Shown piece after piece: positions 7,506 to 16,550 of a DNA stretch of 64,000 bases (position 1 is its first letter; each line of letters starts with the position of its first letter). The stretch is taken from positions 682,001 to 746,000 of the forward strand of contig NZ_ASJC01000001.1 of NCBI RefSeq assembly GCF_000691145.1, given 5' to 3'. The position numbers were made by a program, and so were the translations under genes. This DNA comes from Bacillus altitudinis 41KF2b (GTDB lineage: Bacteria > Bacillota > Bacilli > Bacillales > Bacillaceae). The notes beneath the pieces are model-generated. The model did not search any database. It saw only the letters and a list, made by a program, of their open reading frames with translations, and was not told the origin of the DNA.

Positions 7506-7919
7506 GTGAAACAAATTAGCAGCAGATATACCATTGCTGTTCATATCTTGTCTTTTATTGCGGGTGTTTCAAAAGAGTGCACAGGGGATTTTATTGCAGA
7601 AAGTGTTAATTCAAATCCAGTCATTATCAGAAAAATGATGGCTATGCTCAAAAAGGCGGATCTCATTGAGATTCGCCGAGGAGTTGGCGGTGCTTCTTTA
7701 AAAAGGCCGGCAGAGGACATTACTCTACTAGATGTGTACCGGGCTGTGGATGTAAGCGAAGATGAAGAGTTATTTAACTTTCATCAACCAGTCATTGCAT
7801 GTCCAATTGGTCAAGCCATGGATACGAGACTGCGGCAAGAACTTAAAGAAGCACAGTCCGCACTTGAGCATCACCTTAAACAAGTGACAATTAAGCAATT
7901 ATTAATCGAGGCGGAGTAG
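7506..7919 (+). CDS. Rrf2 family transcriptional regulator (YwnA-like)
   Basis: 137-residue Rrf2 protein with an N-terminal winged helix (SRYTIAVHILSFIA...FIAESVNSNPVIIRKMMAMLKKADLIEIRRGVGGASL). It has a single Cys region in CPIGQAMD, so it is not the three-Cys Fe-S type of IscR. Such YwnA-like members usually repress a neighbouring stress or detoxification gene. It starts with GTG at 7506 after GAAGGA. Similar inverted repeats precede both this gene and the next reductase gene, so it probably represses both. Confidence 0.85.
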   Translation: MKQISSRYTIAVHILSFIAGVSKECTGDFIAESVNSNPVIIRKMMAMLKKADLIEIRRGVGGASLKRPAEDITLLDVYRAVDVSEDEELFNFHQPVIACPIGQAMDTRLRQELKEAQSALEHHLKQVTIKQLLIEAE

Positions 7920-7920
7920 A

Positions 7921-7946
7921 AAAAGCTCATACATAGAGCTTTTTTT
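7921..7946 (+). terminator. Terminator of the Rrf2 gene
   Basis: 8-bp stem AAAAGCTC / GAGCTTTT followed by T residues. Confidence 0.8.
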
Positions 7947-7955
7947 ACCCCTTCG

Positions 7956-7976
7956 TTGTAACCATTTCGATTATAA
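7956..7976. promoter_or_regulatory. Rrf2-type operator site 2
   Basis: TTGTAA-N9-TTATAA with the same spacer pattern as site 1, upstream of the QorB-like gene. It is the likely control point of the downstream reductase. Confidence 0.65.
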
Positions 7977-8054
7977 CGAATGATCTGATGCAAGAAACCA
8001 GCTGCTTCATACATGAAACATCACCGTTGAACGAAAAATGAGGAGGTCAAATCA

Positions 8055-8906
8055 ATGACATTATTAGTGACAGGTGCAACAGGACAACTTGGATCGCTCG
8101 TCGTCAAACATTTGCTCGCAAAAGTACCAGCTGAACAATTGGCGGTCAGTGTTCGAGATCCGCAAAAAGCAGTTCATCTAAAGGAAGCTGGGGTGGATGT
8201 GCGCAAGGGAGACTTCACACAGCCGGATACACTTCAATCAGCGTTTCAAGGGATTGATCGCCTTTTGATCATTTCGTCTGGGGATGGAGACCGCGTGAAG
8301 CAGCATATCAATGCCATCCAAGCAGCGAAAGCAGCAAATGTGTCATTTATTGCTTATACAAGTGTTGTCAATGCAAGAGAAAGTCAGCTTAACCTAGCAC
8401 ATGACCATGCAAAAACAGAAGAAGCAATTTTGGCCTCTGGCATACCTCATGTTTTTCTAAGAAACAATTGGTATGTGGAAAATGAAAAAGATACGATTCT
8501 GGCATCAGTGAACGGAGCGCCGTTTATCAGCCCAATTGGTGAAGGTAAAGTCGGCTGGGCAACAAGAAATGACTATGCAGAAGCAGCAGCAAATGCGTTA
8601 ACACTGCCGGCACATGATCAGGAAATCTATGAATTGTCAGGACCGCTTCGCACACACACTGAACTTGCACAAATGGTCAGCAAAGTGAGCGGGAAAGAAA
8701 TCAAAGTAGAGCACATGGATGTAGATACATTTGGAGAATTTTTAGCGTCAAATGGTGTACCGAAAGAAGCTGTTCCATTTGTCAAAGCGATGCAAAGCGG
8801 AATTCGCGATGGGGCATTAGCAGTCGAAAGCCATGATTTCGAAAAACTATTAGGCCGCTCTTTAACACCTATTGAAGATAGAATACGAGAAATGATGTCA
8901 AACTAA
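8055..8906 (+). CDS. NmrA-like NAD(P)-dependent reductase (QorB/YtfG type)
   Basis: 283-residue atypical short-chain dehydrogenase with an N-terminal Rossmann motif VTGATGQLGSLV and the stretches FIAYTSVVNA and LRNNWYVEN. Overall similarity is to E. coli QorB (YtfG), an NADPH:quinone oxidoreductase. The ribosome site is AGGAGGT. It is a single gene flanked by the Rrf2-type operator and a terminator. This suggests induction by an electrophile or quinone sensed by the adjacent regulator (inference). Confidence 0.8.
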   Translation: MTLLVTGATGQLGSLVVKHLLAKVPAEQLAVSVRDPQKAVHLKEAGVDVRKGDFTQPDTLQSAFQGIDRLLIISSGDGDRVKQHINAIQAAKAANVSFIAYTSVVNARESQLNLAHDHAKTEEAILASGIPHVFLRNNWYVENEKDTILASVNGAPFISPIGEGKVGWATRNDYAEAAANALTLPAHDQEIYELSGPLRTHTELAQMVSKVSGKEIKVEHMDVDTFGEFLASNGVPKEAVPFVKAMQSGIRDGALAVESHDFEKLLGRSLTPIEDRIREMMSN

Positions 8907-8913
8907 ACATGTA

Positions 8914-8940
8914 AAAACGCCCTGTAAAAGGGCGTTTTTT
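8914..8940 (+). terminator. Terminator
   Basis: AAAACGCCC / GGGCGTTTT hairpin with a T tract after the QorB-like gene. Confidence 0.9.
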
Positions 8941-8989
8941 TCATGTACCTTCACAAGTATGATGTCCAAATTTTAGACAAATCCGTTCG

Positions 8990-9018
8990 TTGAAATTTCA
9001 GAAATTTGGGATTAAAAT
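8990..9018 (+). promoter_or_regulatory. Putative lutABC sigma-A promoter
   Basis: TTGAAA (8990-8995), a 17-bp spacer, then TAAAAT (9013-9018), about 75 bp before lutA. Confidence 0.5.
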
Positions 9019-9040
9019 GAAATGAAAGTCTATTATTTAG

Positions 9041-9054
9041 TCGTCAGATGACCA
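9041..9054. promoter_or_regulatory. Candidate LutR/GntR-type operator
   Basis: TCGTCAGATGACCA contains the inverted repeat GTCA-N2-TGAC and resembles FadR-subfamily GntR operators. It lies just downstream of the predicted lut promoter, fitting repression by LutR as in B. subtilis. Confidence 0.45.
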
Positions 9055-9094
9055 GATATAAATCAAGGTGCAGTAAAAGAAAGGAAGTTCGCCG

Positions 9095-9811
9095 ATGAGA
9101 GTCAGTTTATTTGTCACCTGTATCATTGACACGATGCAGCCACATGTAGGAAAGGCGACTGTTGAGGTATTAGAGCGGCTTGGTGTTGAAGTGGAATTCC
9201 CTGAAGAACAAGTGTGCTGCGGGCAGCCCGCCTTTAACAGCGGCTATACAAAAGAAACAATCAAAGCGGCCAAAAATATGATGAAAGCCTTTGAATCAGC
9301 TGAATATGTCGTCACACCATCAGGTTCTTGTAAGGCCATGTTTTTAGAATATCCGCACCTTTTTAAAGAAGACCGAGCGTGGTTCGCCCGTGCTCAGGCA
9401 CTTGCTGCGAAAACATATGAATTAACGGAATTTATTGTTGATATATTACATGTAACAGATGTAGGTGCGAGTCTGAAAGGAAAAGCCACCTATCATACCT
9501 CCTGCCATATGACGAGACTGCTTAGAATTAAGGAAGCGCCTTTCACACTGTTGTCAAATGTCAAAGATTTGGTGATGGAACCATTGCCTCGCGCTGAAAA
9601 TTGCTGCGGATTTGGAGGAACTTTTTCAATCAAAATGACACCCATTTCTGAGCAGATGGTCGATGAAAAAGTACAAAGCATAGAGGAGACAGGCGCTGAA
9701 TATATCATCGGTGCTGACTGTGGATGTCTGCTGAATATCGGGGGAAGGCTGAATCGTCTTCATAAGCCAGTTAAAGTGATGCATATCGCAGAAGTGTTGA
9801 ATAGCCGCTGA
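9095..9811 (+). CDS. lutA: L-lactate utilization Fe-S protein LutA
   Basis: 238-residue subunit of the LutABC L-lactate oxidation complex. It has two CCG domains: [11 protein letters not shown] near residue 40 and [13 protein letters not shown] near residue 170, plus SGSCKAM and TSCHMTR. These cysteines bind the Fe-S cofactor typical of heterodisulfide-reductase-like proteins. It is first in a three-gene operon, with lutB 21 nt downstream. The start follows AAAGGAAG. Confidence 0.95.
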   Translation: MRVSLFVTCIIDTMQPHVGKATVEVLERLGVEVEFPEEQVCCGQPAFNSGYTKETIKAAKNMMKAFESAEYVVTPSGSCKAMFLEYPHLFKEDRAWFARAQALAAKTYELTEFIVDILHVTDVGASLKGKATYHTSCHMTRLLRIKEAPFTLLSNVKDLVMEPLPRAENCCGFGGTFSIKMTPISEQMVDEKVQSIEETGAEYIIGADCGCLLNIGGRLNRLHKPVKVMHIAEVLNSR

Positions 9812-9832
9812 AGCTAAGAGGGGGAACGGCAC

Positions 9833-11257
9833 ATGAGTATGAAAATTGGAGAGAAGGCTTTTAAAGAGCGGATCGGCGAAGGATTAGAAGACGCTGTGAT
9901 GAGAGGAGCTGTTTCCTCTGCACAGGAGCGTCTGTATAAAAGACGGATGACTGCAAGTGAAGTGCTTGGAAACTGGGAAAAGTGGCGTGAACTTGGAGAG
10001 GACATCAGGCAGCATACACTGGCTCATCTTGATGACTATTTATATCAATTAAGTGAGAGCGTGAGTAGACGTGGAGGTCATGTGTTTTTTGCAAAAACAA
10101 AGGAAGAGGCATCGGCGTACATTCAAGATGTAGCACAAAAAAAAGCAGCAAAAAAGATCGTGAAATCAAAATCAATGGTCACAGAAGAAATTGAAATGAA
10201 TCAAGCGCTAGAAGAGATTGGCTGCGAGGTAGTTGAAAGCGATCTTGGAGAATATATTCTTCAAGTTGATGACCATGAACCACCTTCACATATCGTGGCA
10301 CCAGCCCTTCATATGACGAAAGAACAAATACGGGAAGTTTTTCACGAAAAGCTTGGATATGATATGTCAGAGACTCCTGAAGAAATGACCAAATTTGTAA
10401 GAGCTTTGTTACGAGAAAAATTTCTTGAAGCAGACATTGGTGTGACGGGCTGTAACTTTGCTGTGGCTGACACAGGATCGATTTGTCTTGTGACGAATGA
10501 AGGGAATGCGGATCTTGTCACGTCCATTCCAAAGACACATATCGCAGTCATGGGGATGGAGCGGCTTGTACCAACGACGGAGGAGCTCGATGTCCTTGTC
10601 GGCCTATTGTGCAGAAGCGCAGTCGGTCAAAAGTTAACAAGCTATATCTCTGTCGTGGGACCAAAAGGAGAAGGAGAGGTCGATGGACCAGAAGAGTTTC
10701 ATTTGGTCATTGTGGATAACGGACGGTCAACTATATTAGGGACGGAATTTCAGCCAGTTTTGCAATGTATTCGGTGTGCGGCCTGTATCAATGTGTGCCC
10801 CGTTTATCGGCATGTTGGCGGTCATTCGTACGGATCAATTTACCCGGGTCCGATTGGTGCTGTTCTTTCGCCGCTACTTGGAGGATATGACGACTACCAA
10901 GAGCTTCCTTTCGCCTCAAGTTTGTGCGCAGCCTGTACAGATGCTTGTCCAGTGAAAATTCCACTTCACGAATTATTAATCAAACATCGACAAGTCATCG
11001 TTGAAAAAGAGGGGAGAGCGCCTAAAGCGGAAATGATGGCAATGAAAATGTTCGGAATGGGCGCATCCACTCCTAGAATGTATCGATTTGGCACAAAAGC
11101 AGCCCCTGTGCTCTTGAAACGTATGGCTTCAAACGGACAGATTTCAAAAGGTGCGGGTCCTTTAAAGAATTGGACAGAAATTCGTGACCTCCCAGCGCCA
11201 AGCAAAGAAAGGTTTCGGGATTGGTTTAAAAAGAAACAAAAGGAGGAGCGGCAATGA
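9833..11257 (+). CDS. lutB: L-lactate utilization iron-sulfur protein LutB
   Basis: 474-residue LutB. An LUD domain covers most of the N-terminal 300 residues ([21 protein letters not shown]). Two 4Fe-4S motifs follow, [16 protein letters not shown] and [20 protein letters not shown]-terminal helical segment completes it. With LutA and LutC it oxidises L-lactate to pyruvate, supporting growth on lactate and biofilm. It overlaps lutC by 4 nt (ATGA), which implies translational coupling. Confidence 0.95.
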   Translation: MSMKIGEKAFKERIGEGLEDAVMRGAVSSAQERLYKRRMTASEVLGNWEKWRELGEDIRQHTLAHLDDYLYQLSESVSRRGGHVFFAKTKEEASAYIQDVAQKKAAKKIVKSKSMVTEEIEMNQALEEIGCEVVESDLGEYILQVDDHEPPSHIVAPALHMTKEQIREVFHEKLGYDMSETPEEMTKFVRALLREKFLEADIGVTGCNFAVADTGSICLVTNEGNADLVTSIPKTHIAVMGMERLVPTTEELDVLVGLLCRSAVGQKLTSYISVVGPKGEGEVDGPEEFHLVIVDNGRSTILGTEFQPVLQCIRCAACINVCPVYRHVGGHSYGSIYPGPIGAVLSPLLGGYDDYQELPFASSLCAACTDACPVKIPLHELLIKHRQVIVEKEGRAPKAEMMAMKMFGMGASTPRMYRFGTKAAPVLLKRMASNGQISKGAGPLKNWTEIRDLPAPSKERFRDWFKKKQKEERQ

Positions 11258-11976
11258 AAGGAACCATTTCTCATCGGGATTCATTTTTAGCACATATCCA
11301 GCAACAATTAGGCAAAAGCTCCACCAAGCCTGCATCTATTCGGCGTCCGGTTTGGAAGCATCGAGTCAATTGGGAAACAAATGAAGGTCTGTCGAAAGAA
11401 GAATTGGTAGAGCAATTGAAGGTGCAATGTCAGCAAATTCATACGAGAGTGGTAGAAACAACACCAAAAGAAGCACCCTCAACGTTACGATTATTGATGA
11501 AAGAGTATGGAGAAGGTCCTGTGATGACTTCGAGCGATAGACGTTTTGCACAATATGAATGTCATCCTATGTTTCAAGCCTTGCAGAAAGAAGGAATCTC
11601 AGTCACTAGCTGGAATGCAGATACATCAAGAGAAGAAAATATAAGGCAGGCAGAACAAGCGAAATATGCAGTGGTATTCAGCGATTACACACTTGCAGAA
11701 TCCGGAACCGTTGTTCTTTCCTCCCATCAAGGTCAAGGGAGAGCACTTCATTTTTTACCGATGATGTATATCGTATGTATTGAAAAAAGCACAATTGTCC
11801 CGCGGATGATTCATGCTGTTTCAGCTCTTCATCGCCTAGTAGAAGAAGGAGAGCAGACGAAAGGCGCCATTCATTTTATATCAGGTCCAAGTAATTCTGC
11901 CGATATTGAAATGAATTTAGTCGTTGGTGTTCATGGCCCGGTGCGGGCTGTGTATGTATTAATAGATGATGAATAA
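11254..11976 (+). CDS. lutC: L-lactate utilization protein LutC
   Basis: 240-residue LUD-domain protein, the third member of LutABC. The conserved C-terminal part includes [20 protein letters not shown] and [23 protein letters not shown]. It starts inside the lutB stop codon with an AAAGGAGG site. A hairpin terminator follows directly, closing the operon. Confidence 0.95.
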   Translation: MKGTISHRDSFLAHIQQQLGKSSTKPASIRRPVWKHRVNWETNEGLSKEELVEQLKVQCQQIHTRVVETTPKEAPSTLRLLMKEYGEGPVMTSSDRRFAQYECHPMFQALQKEGISVTSWNADTSREENIRQAEQAKYAVVFSDYTLAESGTVVLSSHQGQGRALHFLPMMYIVCIEKSTIVPRMIHAVSALHRLVEEGEQTKGAIHFISGPSNSADIEMNLVVGVHGPVRAVYVLIDDE

Positions 11977-11978
11977 GG

Positions 11979-12003
11979 GCTTTCGTGAAGAAAGCTTTTT
12001 TTA
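11979..12003 (+). terminator. Terminator of lutABC
   Basis: GCTTTC-loop-GAAAGC stem followed by seven T residues. Confidence 0.85.
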
Positions 12004-12109
12004 TGTAAACATTCTAAAAATTCATCTTGCCTCTAGGCGAATAGTCATAGTAAGATGACGTCATACAAGATGAGAAGCTCATCTACTGCTGATGTAAAGG
12101 AAGCTGCTA

Positions 12110-13018
12110 ATGGAAATGAAGACAAATGCTCCAAAGAAGTCGATTGCGGTGCCGCTTGTGATCTCAATCATTGCGATTTCGTTTTCGGCCATTATTGTGA
12201 AGTGGTCAAGTGCGCCTGCTGCTATTTTAAGTATGTATCGAATGATATTTGCGGCGGTTTTGATGCTTCCGTTTATTCTGCCGCGTCAAAAAGAGTTTGT
12301 CTCATTAAAGCGGAGAGACTGGTTTTTCTTATGTATGTCAGGTTTCTTTTTAGGGCTCCATTTTGTTTTGTGGTTCGGCTCATTGAAGCTCACCACAGTG
12401 GCGAGCTCTACAATCATCATTGCACTTCAGCCGATGGTGTCATTATTAGGCGGATTTCTCATTTTTCGTGAACGAACAACGAAGTCAGCCATTTTCACAA
12501 TGTGTGCGGCGATTGTTGGTGCGCTCATGATCGGATGGGGGGATATCGGACATAACCAAGACGCCATTATAGGAGACATTTTATCCTTTTTCAGTGTAAT
12601 CGCTGTTGTTTGTTATTTATTAATCGGCCAACAAGCTGTGAGAAAGATATCTCATTGGATTTATAGTTTTTGTGTATTTGGTTTTGCCGGCCTTTTTTTA
12701 ATTTTATTTAACCTTATACAGCAAACGCCTTTTGTAGGCTATTCGGGTAAAGAATGGGGGATTTTCTTACTGCTCGCCATTATTCCTACCATGTCCCATG
12801 TGATTAATAACTGGCTGTTAACCTATGTGAATGCGACAACTATTTCAATGAGTATTCTAGGCGAACCTGTTGGGGCAACGATACTCGCTGTTTTACTGCT
12901 TGGAGAGAAAGTCACGCTGCTGCAAATGTTCGGTGGTCTTCTTGTCCTTTTAGGTGTCTTTTTCTTTTTGATGCAGCAGCGACAAGGGATCGTAATGAAA
13001 ACACAAAAATCCGGCTAA
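12110..13018 (+). CDS. EamA (DMT superfamily) transporter
   Basis: 302-residue polytopic protein with about ten transmembrane helices forming two EamA repeats. The first contains SAIIVKWSSAPAAILSMYRM and ALQPMVSLLGGFLIFRER; the second ends TISMSILGEPVGATILAVLLLGEKVT. The family exports amino acids, metabolites or drugs; no substrate can be named. The ribosome site AAGGAAG precedes the ATG at 12110. It is a single gene with a shared terminator. Confidence 0.85.
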   Translation: MEMKTNAPKKSIAVPLVISIIAISFSAIIVKWSSAPAAILSMYRMIFAAVLMLPFILPRQKEFVSLKRRDWFFLCMSGFFLGLHFVLWFGSLKLTTVASSTIIIALQPMVSLLGGFLIFRERTTKSAIFTMCAAIVGALMIGWGDIGHNQDAIIGDILSFFSVIAVVCYLLIGQQAVRKISHWIYSFCVFGFAGLFLILFNLIQQTPFVGYSGKEWGIFLLLAIIPTMSHVINNWLLTYVNATTISMSILGEPVGATILAVLLLGEKVTLLQMFGGLLVLLGVFFFLMQQRQGIVMKTQKSG

Positions 13019-13031
13019 CTCCCGGATTTTT
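13005..13031. terminator. Bidirectional terminator
   Basis: 10-bp stem AAAAATCCGG / CCGGATTTTT between convergent genes, with T runs on both strands. Confidence 0.9.
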
Positions 13032-13223
13032 TTACTCTTTTAAATGATTTTTTTCAATTACTTTGTTTAATCTAGCCTCGACTTTCTTCAATTCCACTTG
13101 TTTTCTTCTTATCATTCGAATCGCGATGACCACGATGGTCACGATCAATGCAATAAATAGAAGAGAAAATACTTGAAATACGATATCCCCAATGTTGAAT
13201 GCAGTATTCGCTTCATTAGGCAT
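13032..13223 (-). CDS. Small membrane protein (DUF4083-like)
   Basis: 63-residue protein with one transmembrane helix (VFQVFSLLFIALIVTIVVIAI) followed by a basic, probably coiled-coil tail (RRKQVELKKVEARLNKVIEKNH). The N-terminal FNIGDIVFQVFSLLF recalls the DUF4083 family, from memory only. Ribosome site AAGGAGG. Role unknown. Confidence 0.6.
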   Translation of the reverse strand: MPNEANTAFNIGDIVFQVFSLLFIALIVTIVVIAIRMIRRKQVELKKVEARLNKVIEKNHLKE

Positions 13224-13330
13224 GTGTAACCCTCCTTATATCTATATATTACCATAAACAATAAAAGATTGAGATTTATCCATAATTTATCTATAATAGG
13301 TAAAATATCACTCATTAAAGGAGAACCATT

Positions 13331-15547
13331 ATGAGAACTTTAGTCCTTTTACGAGGTCTCCCAGGTGCAGGTAAATCAACTTGGATCAAAGAACAAGGCT
13401 TAGAACCATATACATTATCAGCGGATCAGATCCGTCTGTTAACCCAGCCTCCGCAGTTATCAGTCAATGGGAAACCAGAAATTTCAAGCAAACATGATCA
13501 TAAAGTCTGGTCTTTATTATTTGAACTCCTCACAGCCCGAATGGAACGAGGAGACTTTACTGTCATTGATGCAACACATGTCACAAGTAAGTCCATTTCG
13601 CAGTATAAATCATTAGCTACTTCATACCGCTATAGAGTGTATGTCGTCGATTTTACGCAAGTGCCTCTTGAAACATCCCTGCTGCAAAATCGCGGTCGAG
13701 AGCCGCACAAAGTAGTGAAGGAATCTGTGTTATATCAAATGAATGAACGGTTAAAGACAGAGAAGGTGCCTTCATGGGTAACCGTTTTGACGCCTGAGGA
13801 ATATCCAGCCATTATGACGTATCAGCCCAGGTCTTTTGATCAGTATGAGGCCATTCACGTCTTCGGTGATATTCACGGCTGTTACACAGCTCTAAATACT
13901 TATTTGCAAGGAGACTTGAAAGAAAACGAGCTTTATATCTTTGCAGGTGATTTGCTTGATAGAGGAATAGAAAACAAGGAAGTGTTAGAATGGATGCTGG
14001 CACATAGAGAATGCCGCAATGTGATCGTCATTGAAGGAAATCATGATCAGCATCTTTACAAATATGCATATGAAGAAAAAGTGAGAAGTAATATGTTTAA
14101 CCGTCATACTGCGCCTGAAATTGCGGAAGCAGGTTTTGACCTAAAAGAATTAAGGAAGTTTGTCAGAACATTTCATCAGCTCACCTATTTTACGTATCAT
14201 GGTCAGACATTTCTTGTCACCCATGGTGGGCTTGCCCATTTGCCAGAAGAGCTTCTGCATGTCTCAACGCAGCAGCTTGTTCACGGAGTAGGTGAATATT
14301 CAGATGACATTGACCACTTATTTGTGCAAAACACTTCTGGATTAGATATCATTCAAATTCACGGTCATCGCAATTTATATAGACTGCCTATCCAAGCGGC
14401 GGAAAGATCTTATAATCTCGAAGGTCAGGTTGAATTTGGAGGACAGCTGCGTGTGTTAAAAATTACAGCAGGCGGGATTGAGACACATGAAATTGACAAT
14501 CCTGTCTACAGAGCTTCTGCAAACAAGCAACCGGTCTTTGTTCAGCCCAATGTGACGCTGGATGATTTTTTATCCCATTTAGATCAGCATGAATATGTAC
14601 AAGAATTAAAGCTGCCACACGATATTTCATCTTTTAATTTCACGAAAAAAGCATTTAGTGAAAGACAATGGGATGAAATAAATGTCAAAGCAAGAGGGTT
14701 GTTTATCAATATGACTTCAAAGCAGATTGTGTCTAGAAGTTATAATAAGTTCTTTAATATTGATGAACGTCCTGAAACCAGAATGCAGCATTTAGTGAAT
14801 CATCTTCAATTTCCTGTGACGGTCTATGATAAAGCAAATGGATACTTAGGCACGGTTGGGTTTAACGACATAAAAGATGAACTGGTGTTTACGTCCAAAT
14901 CGTATACGTCACATGTGAAGCAAAATCAGCATGCTGCTTGGGTCGAAGAGCTATTTTATGCGACCTTTGACGATGTGCAGGTCGATTACATCAAATCATA
15001 CGTACGCGACAACCATGTATCCCTTGTATTTGAAGTCATTTTGCCAGAGAAAGACCCGCATATTATCACATATGATCATGATCAACTCATTTTACTTGAT
15101 ATCGTGAAGCGTCAGCTGAGCTATGAAAAAGAACCATTTGCTGAAGTGAAAAGGCTCAGTGAACAGCTTGGCATGCGGTGCAAACAGCAAGTGGCAGTGT
15201 TTCATGATTGGACCTCTTTCTATAAATGGTATCAATCTGTATCACATGATGACACAATCAAAGAAGAAGGTTATGTCATTGAGGATAACAGCGGCTTTAT
15301 GACCAAGTTAAAGCTTCCTTATTATCAATTTTGGAAGCAAATGCGATCCATTAAACAGCGTGTTGCAGATAAGCGCTCCACCCAAAAATATATGCAGGCT
15401 TTGCAAACAGCAGAGCAAGCAAGATTTTATACATGGCTACTCGAGCAAGATCCAGTAAACGTGAGAAACAGCTCAATCATTGAGCTGCGTTCACAATTTG
15501 AGCAAACGGAAGCAGCCCATTTGAATAATGACGGAATAAATGCATAG
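13331..15547 (+). CDS. Fused polynucleotide kinase / metallophosphatase / RNA ligase (RNA repair protein)
   Basis: 738-residue soluble protein with three catalytic modules. The first is a P-loop kinase like T4 Pnk (GLPGAGKST, residues 9-17; DATHVTS near 85; about 1-160). The second is a calcineurin-type phosphoesterase with metal ligands in GDIHG (D180, H182), GDLLDRG (D207), GNHD (N237, H238), HGG (H298) and GHR (H346). The third is an ATP-dependent RNA ligase-like domain: motif I KANG with candidate adenylated K501, VFEVI near 575, EGYVIED near 645 and KLKLPYY near 660. The layout predicts 5'-phosphorylation, 2',3'-phosphate removal and sealing of cleaved RNA (inference). It parallels clostridial Pnkp, but no hen1 neighbour exists. 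It stands alone between terminators. Confidence 0.85.
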   Translation: MRTLVLLRGLPGAGKSTWIKEQGLEPYTLSADQIRLLTQPPQLSVNGKPEISSKHDHKVWSLLFELLTARMERGDFTVIDATHVTSKSISQYKSLATSYRYRVYVVDFTQVPLETSLLQNRGREPHKVVKESVLYQMNERLKTEKVPSWVTVLTPEEYPAIMTYQPRSFDQYEAIHVFGDIHGCYTALNTYLQGDLKENELYIFAGDLLDRGIENKEVLEWMLAHRECRNVIVIEGNHDQHLYKYAYEEKVRSNMFNRHTAPEIAEAGFDLKELRKFVRTFHQLTYFTYHGQTFLVTHGGLAHLPEELLHVSTQQLVHGVGEYSDDIDHLFVQNTSGLDIIQIHGHRNLYRLPIQAAERSYNLEGQVEFGGQLRVLKITAGGIETHEIDNPVYRASANKQPVFVQPNVTLDDFLSHLDQHEYVQELKLPHDISSFNFTKKAFSERQWDEINVKARGLFINMTSKQIVSRSYNKFFNIDERPETRMQHLVNHLQFPVTVYDKANGYLGTVGFNDIKDELVFTSKSYTSHVKQNQHAAWVEELFYATFDDVQVDYIKSYVRDNHVSLVFEVILPEKDPHIITYDHDQLILLDIVKRQLSYEKEPFAEVKRLSEQLGMRCKQQVAVFHDWTSFYKWYQSVSHDDTIKEEGYVIEDNSGFMTKLKLPYYQFWKQMRSIKQRVADKRSTQKYMQALQTAEQARFYTWLLEQDPVNVRNSSIIELRSQFEQTEAAHLNNDGINA

Positions 15548-15556
15548 TCTAACAAA

Positions 15557-15586
15557 GAGTCTTTTCTAAAGAAAAGGCTTTTTTTC
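15557..15586 (+). terminator. Terminator of the RNA repair gene
   Basis: AGTCTTTTC-TAAA-GAAAAGGCT hairpin (one T-G pair) and a T run. Confidence 0.8.
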
Positions 15587-15611
15587 ATGAAATCGAAAGG
15601 TGGAAGCTGAA

Positions 15612-16322
15612 ATGCCAGATCACATTGAAGTCATTCTTCGAACCATATTTGCTTTTGCTATTTTATTCGGCGGTGCCCGTCTTCTTGGAAAGCAAACCAT
15701 TGCACAAATGAATATTTTTGATTTCATTGCGGCGATCAGTCTAGGTTCAATTGCGGCGAACTTGGCGTTTAATACTACGCTTCCGCTTCATCACACAACC
15801 ATTTCTTTTATTACACTTGTGATCATTATTTATGTGATTTCTTTACTTGCTTTAAGAAGCCGGAAGATGAGAGGTTTTATGGCCGGTAAACCAACGCTTG
15901 TGATTCAAAATGGCAAAATCCTTGAAGAGAATATGAAAGGAATGAGGTATACACTTGATTATTTAAATCAACAGCTCAGAGAAAAGAATGTGTTTGACAT
16001 TAGTGAAGTTGAATTTGCAATGATTGAAACAGATGGGCATATGTCAGTGAAAAAATACCCTTCATTTGATTATGTCACGCGAAAAGATCTTAACCTGTGG
16101 ATGCAGGCAGAGCGTTACATGCCCATTGAAGTCATTATGGACGGAAAGCTCATTTTGAAAAACCTTCATGAAAACCAATTAACGGAGCAGTGGATCTATG
16201 AAGAAATTCAAAAAAGGCAGCTGTCTTTAAAAGACATTGTTTATGCGGTTCGTTCAAGTAATGGCAGTTTATATATTGATACATATGACGATCACATCCA
16301 TTCTCCAATTGACCAAGAATGA
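15612..16322 (+). CDS. DUF421 membrane protein (YetF/YkjA type)
   Basis: 236-residue protein: three N-terminal transmembrane helices (residues about 5-75) followed by two cytosolic YetF-type beta domains. Hallmarks are FGGARLLGKQTIAQMNIFDFIAAISLGSIAA and LREKNVFDISEVEFAMIETDG. DUF421 proteins in Bacillus are frequently sporulation-linked, but their function is unresolved. The ATG at 15612 follows GAAAGGTGG at good spacing; a GTG 12 nt upstream overlaps it. A second DUF421 gene occurs at 50827. Confidence 0.85.
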   Translation: MPDHIEVILRTIFAFAILFGGARLLGKQTIAQMNIFDFIAAISLGSIAANLAFNTTLPLHHTTISFITLVIIIYVISLLALRSRKMRGFMAGKPTLVIQNGKILEENMKGMRYTLDYLNQQLREKNVFDISEVEFAMIETDGHMSVKKYPSFDYVTRKDLNLWMQAERYMPIEVIMDGKLILKNLHENQLTEQWIYEEIQKRQLSLKDIVYAVRSSNGSLYIDTYDDHIHSPIDQE

Positions 16323-16490
16323 ACATATAGTTCAGACGACACCCGCGCGTCACAGAACTGCCAATATTTATAAGTCGTTTGGATGTCATCTATCTAGGTA
16401 TCATTTCTCAATTATTATTATTTTCAGAAAATGTAGTGACGGAGAAAAATAAGTATGTTTAAGTATAAATAGAAGAATTTAAAATATTAA

Positions 16491-16526
16491 TATAATATAC
16501 ATCAAGCGGAATGAACATTCATTCCT
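16491..16526 (+). promoter_or_regulatory. fatR-CYP102A promoter with FatR/Bm3R1-type operator
   Basis: A perfect -10 TATAAT (16491-16496) is followed at 16507-16526 by CGGAATGAACATTCATTCCT. This holds the perfect inverted repeat GGAATGAA-CA-TTCATTCC. The known Bm3R1 operator of P450 BM3 is CGGAATGAACGTTCATTCCG, so binding by the adjacent TetR regulator and relief by fatty acids is strongly suggested. Confidence 0.85.
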
Positions 16527-16550
16527 GATAAAACGAAAGGAGAGGATGAA

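Noticed and set aside
7470..7976. IscR-type Fe-S control of the Rrf2 locus
   Set aside because: The regulator lacks the three conserved cysteines of IscR-type proteins.
12055..12471. 138-codon Cys-rich frame
   Set aside because: It overlaps the EamA transporter in another frame; the transporter has the ribosome site and clear family membership.
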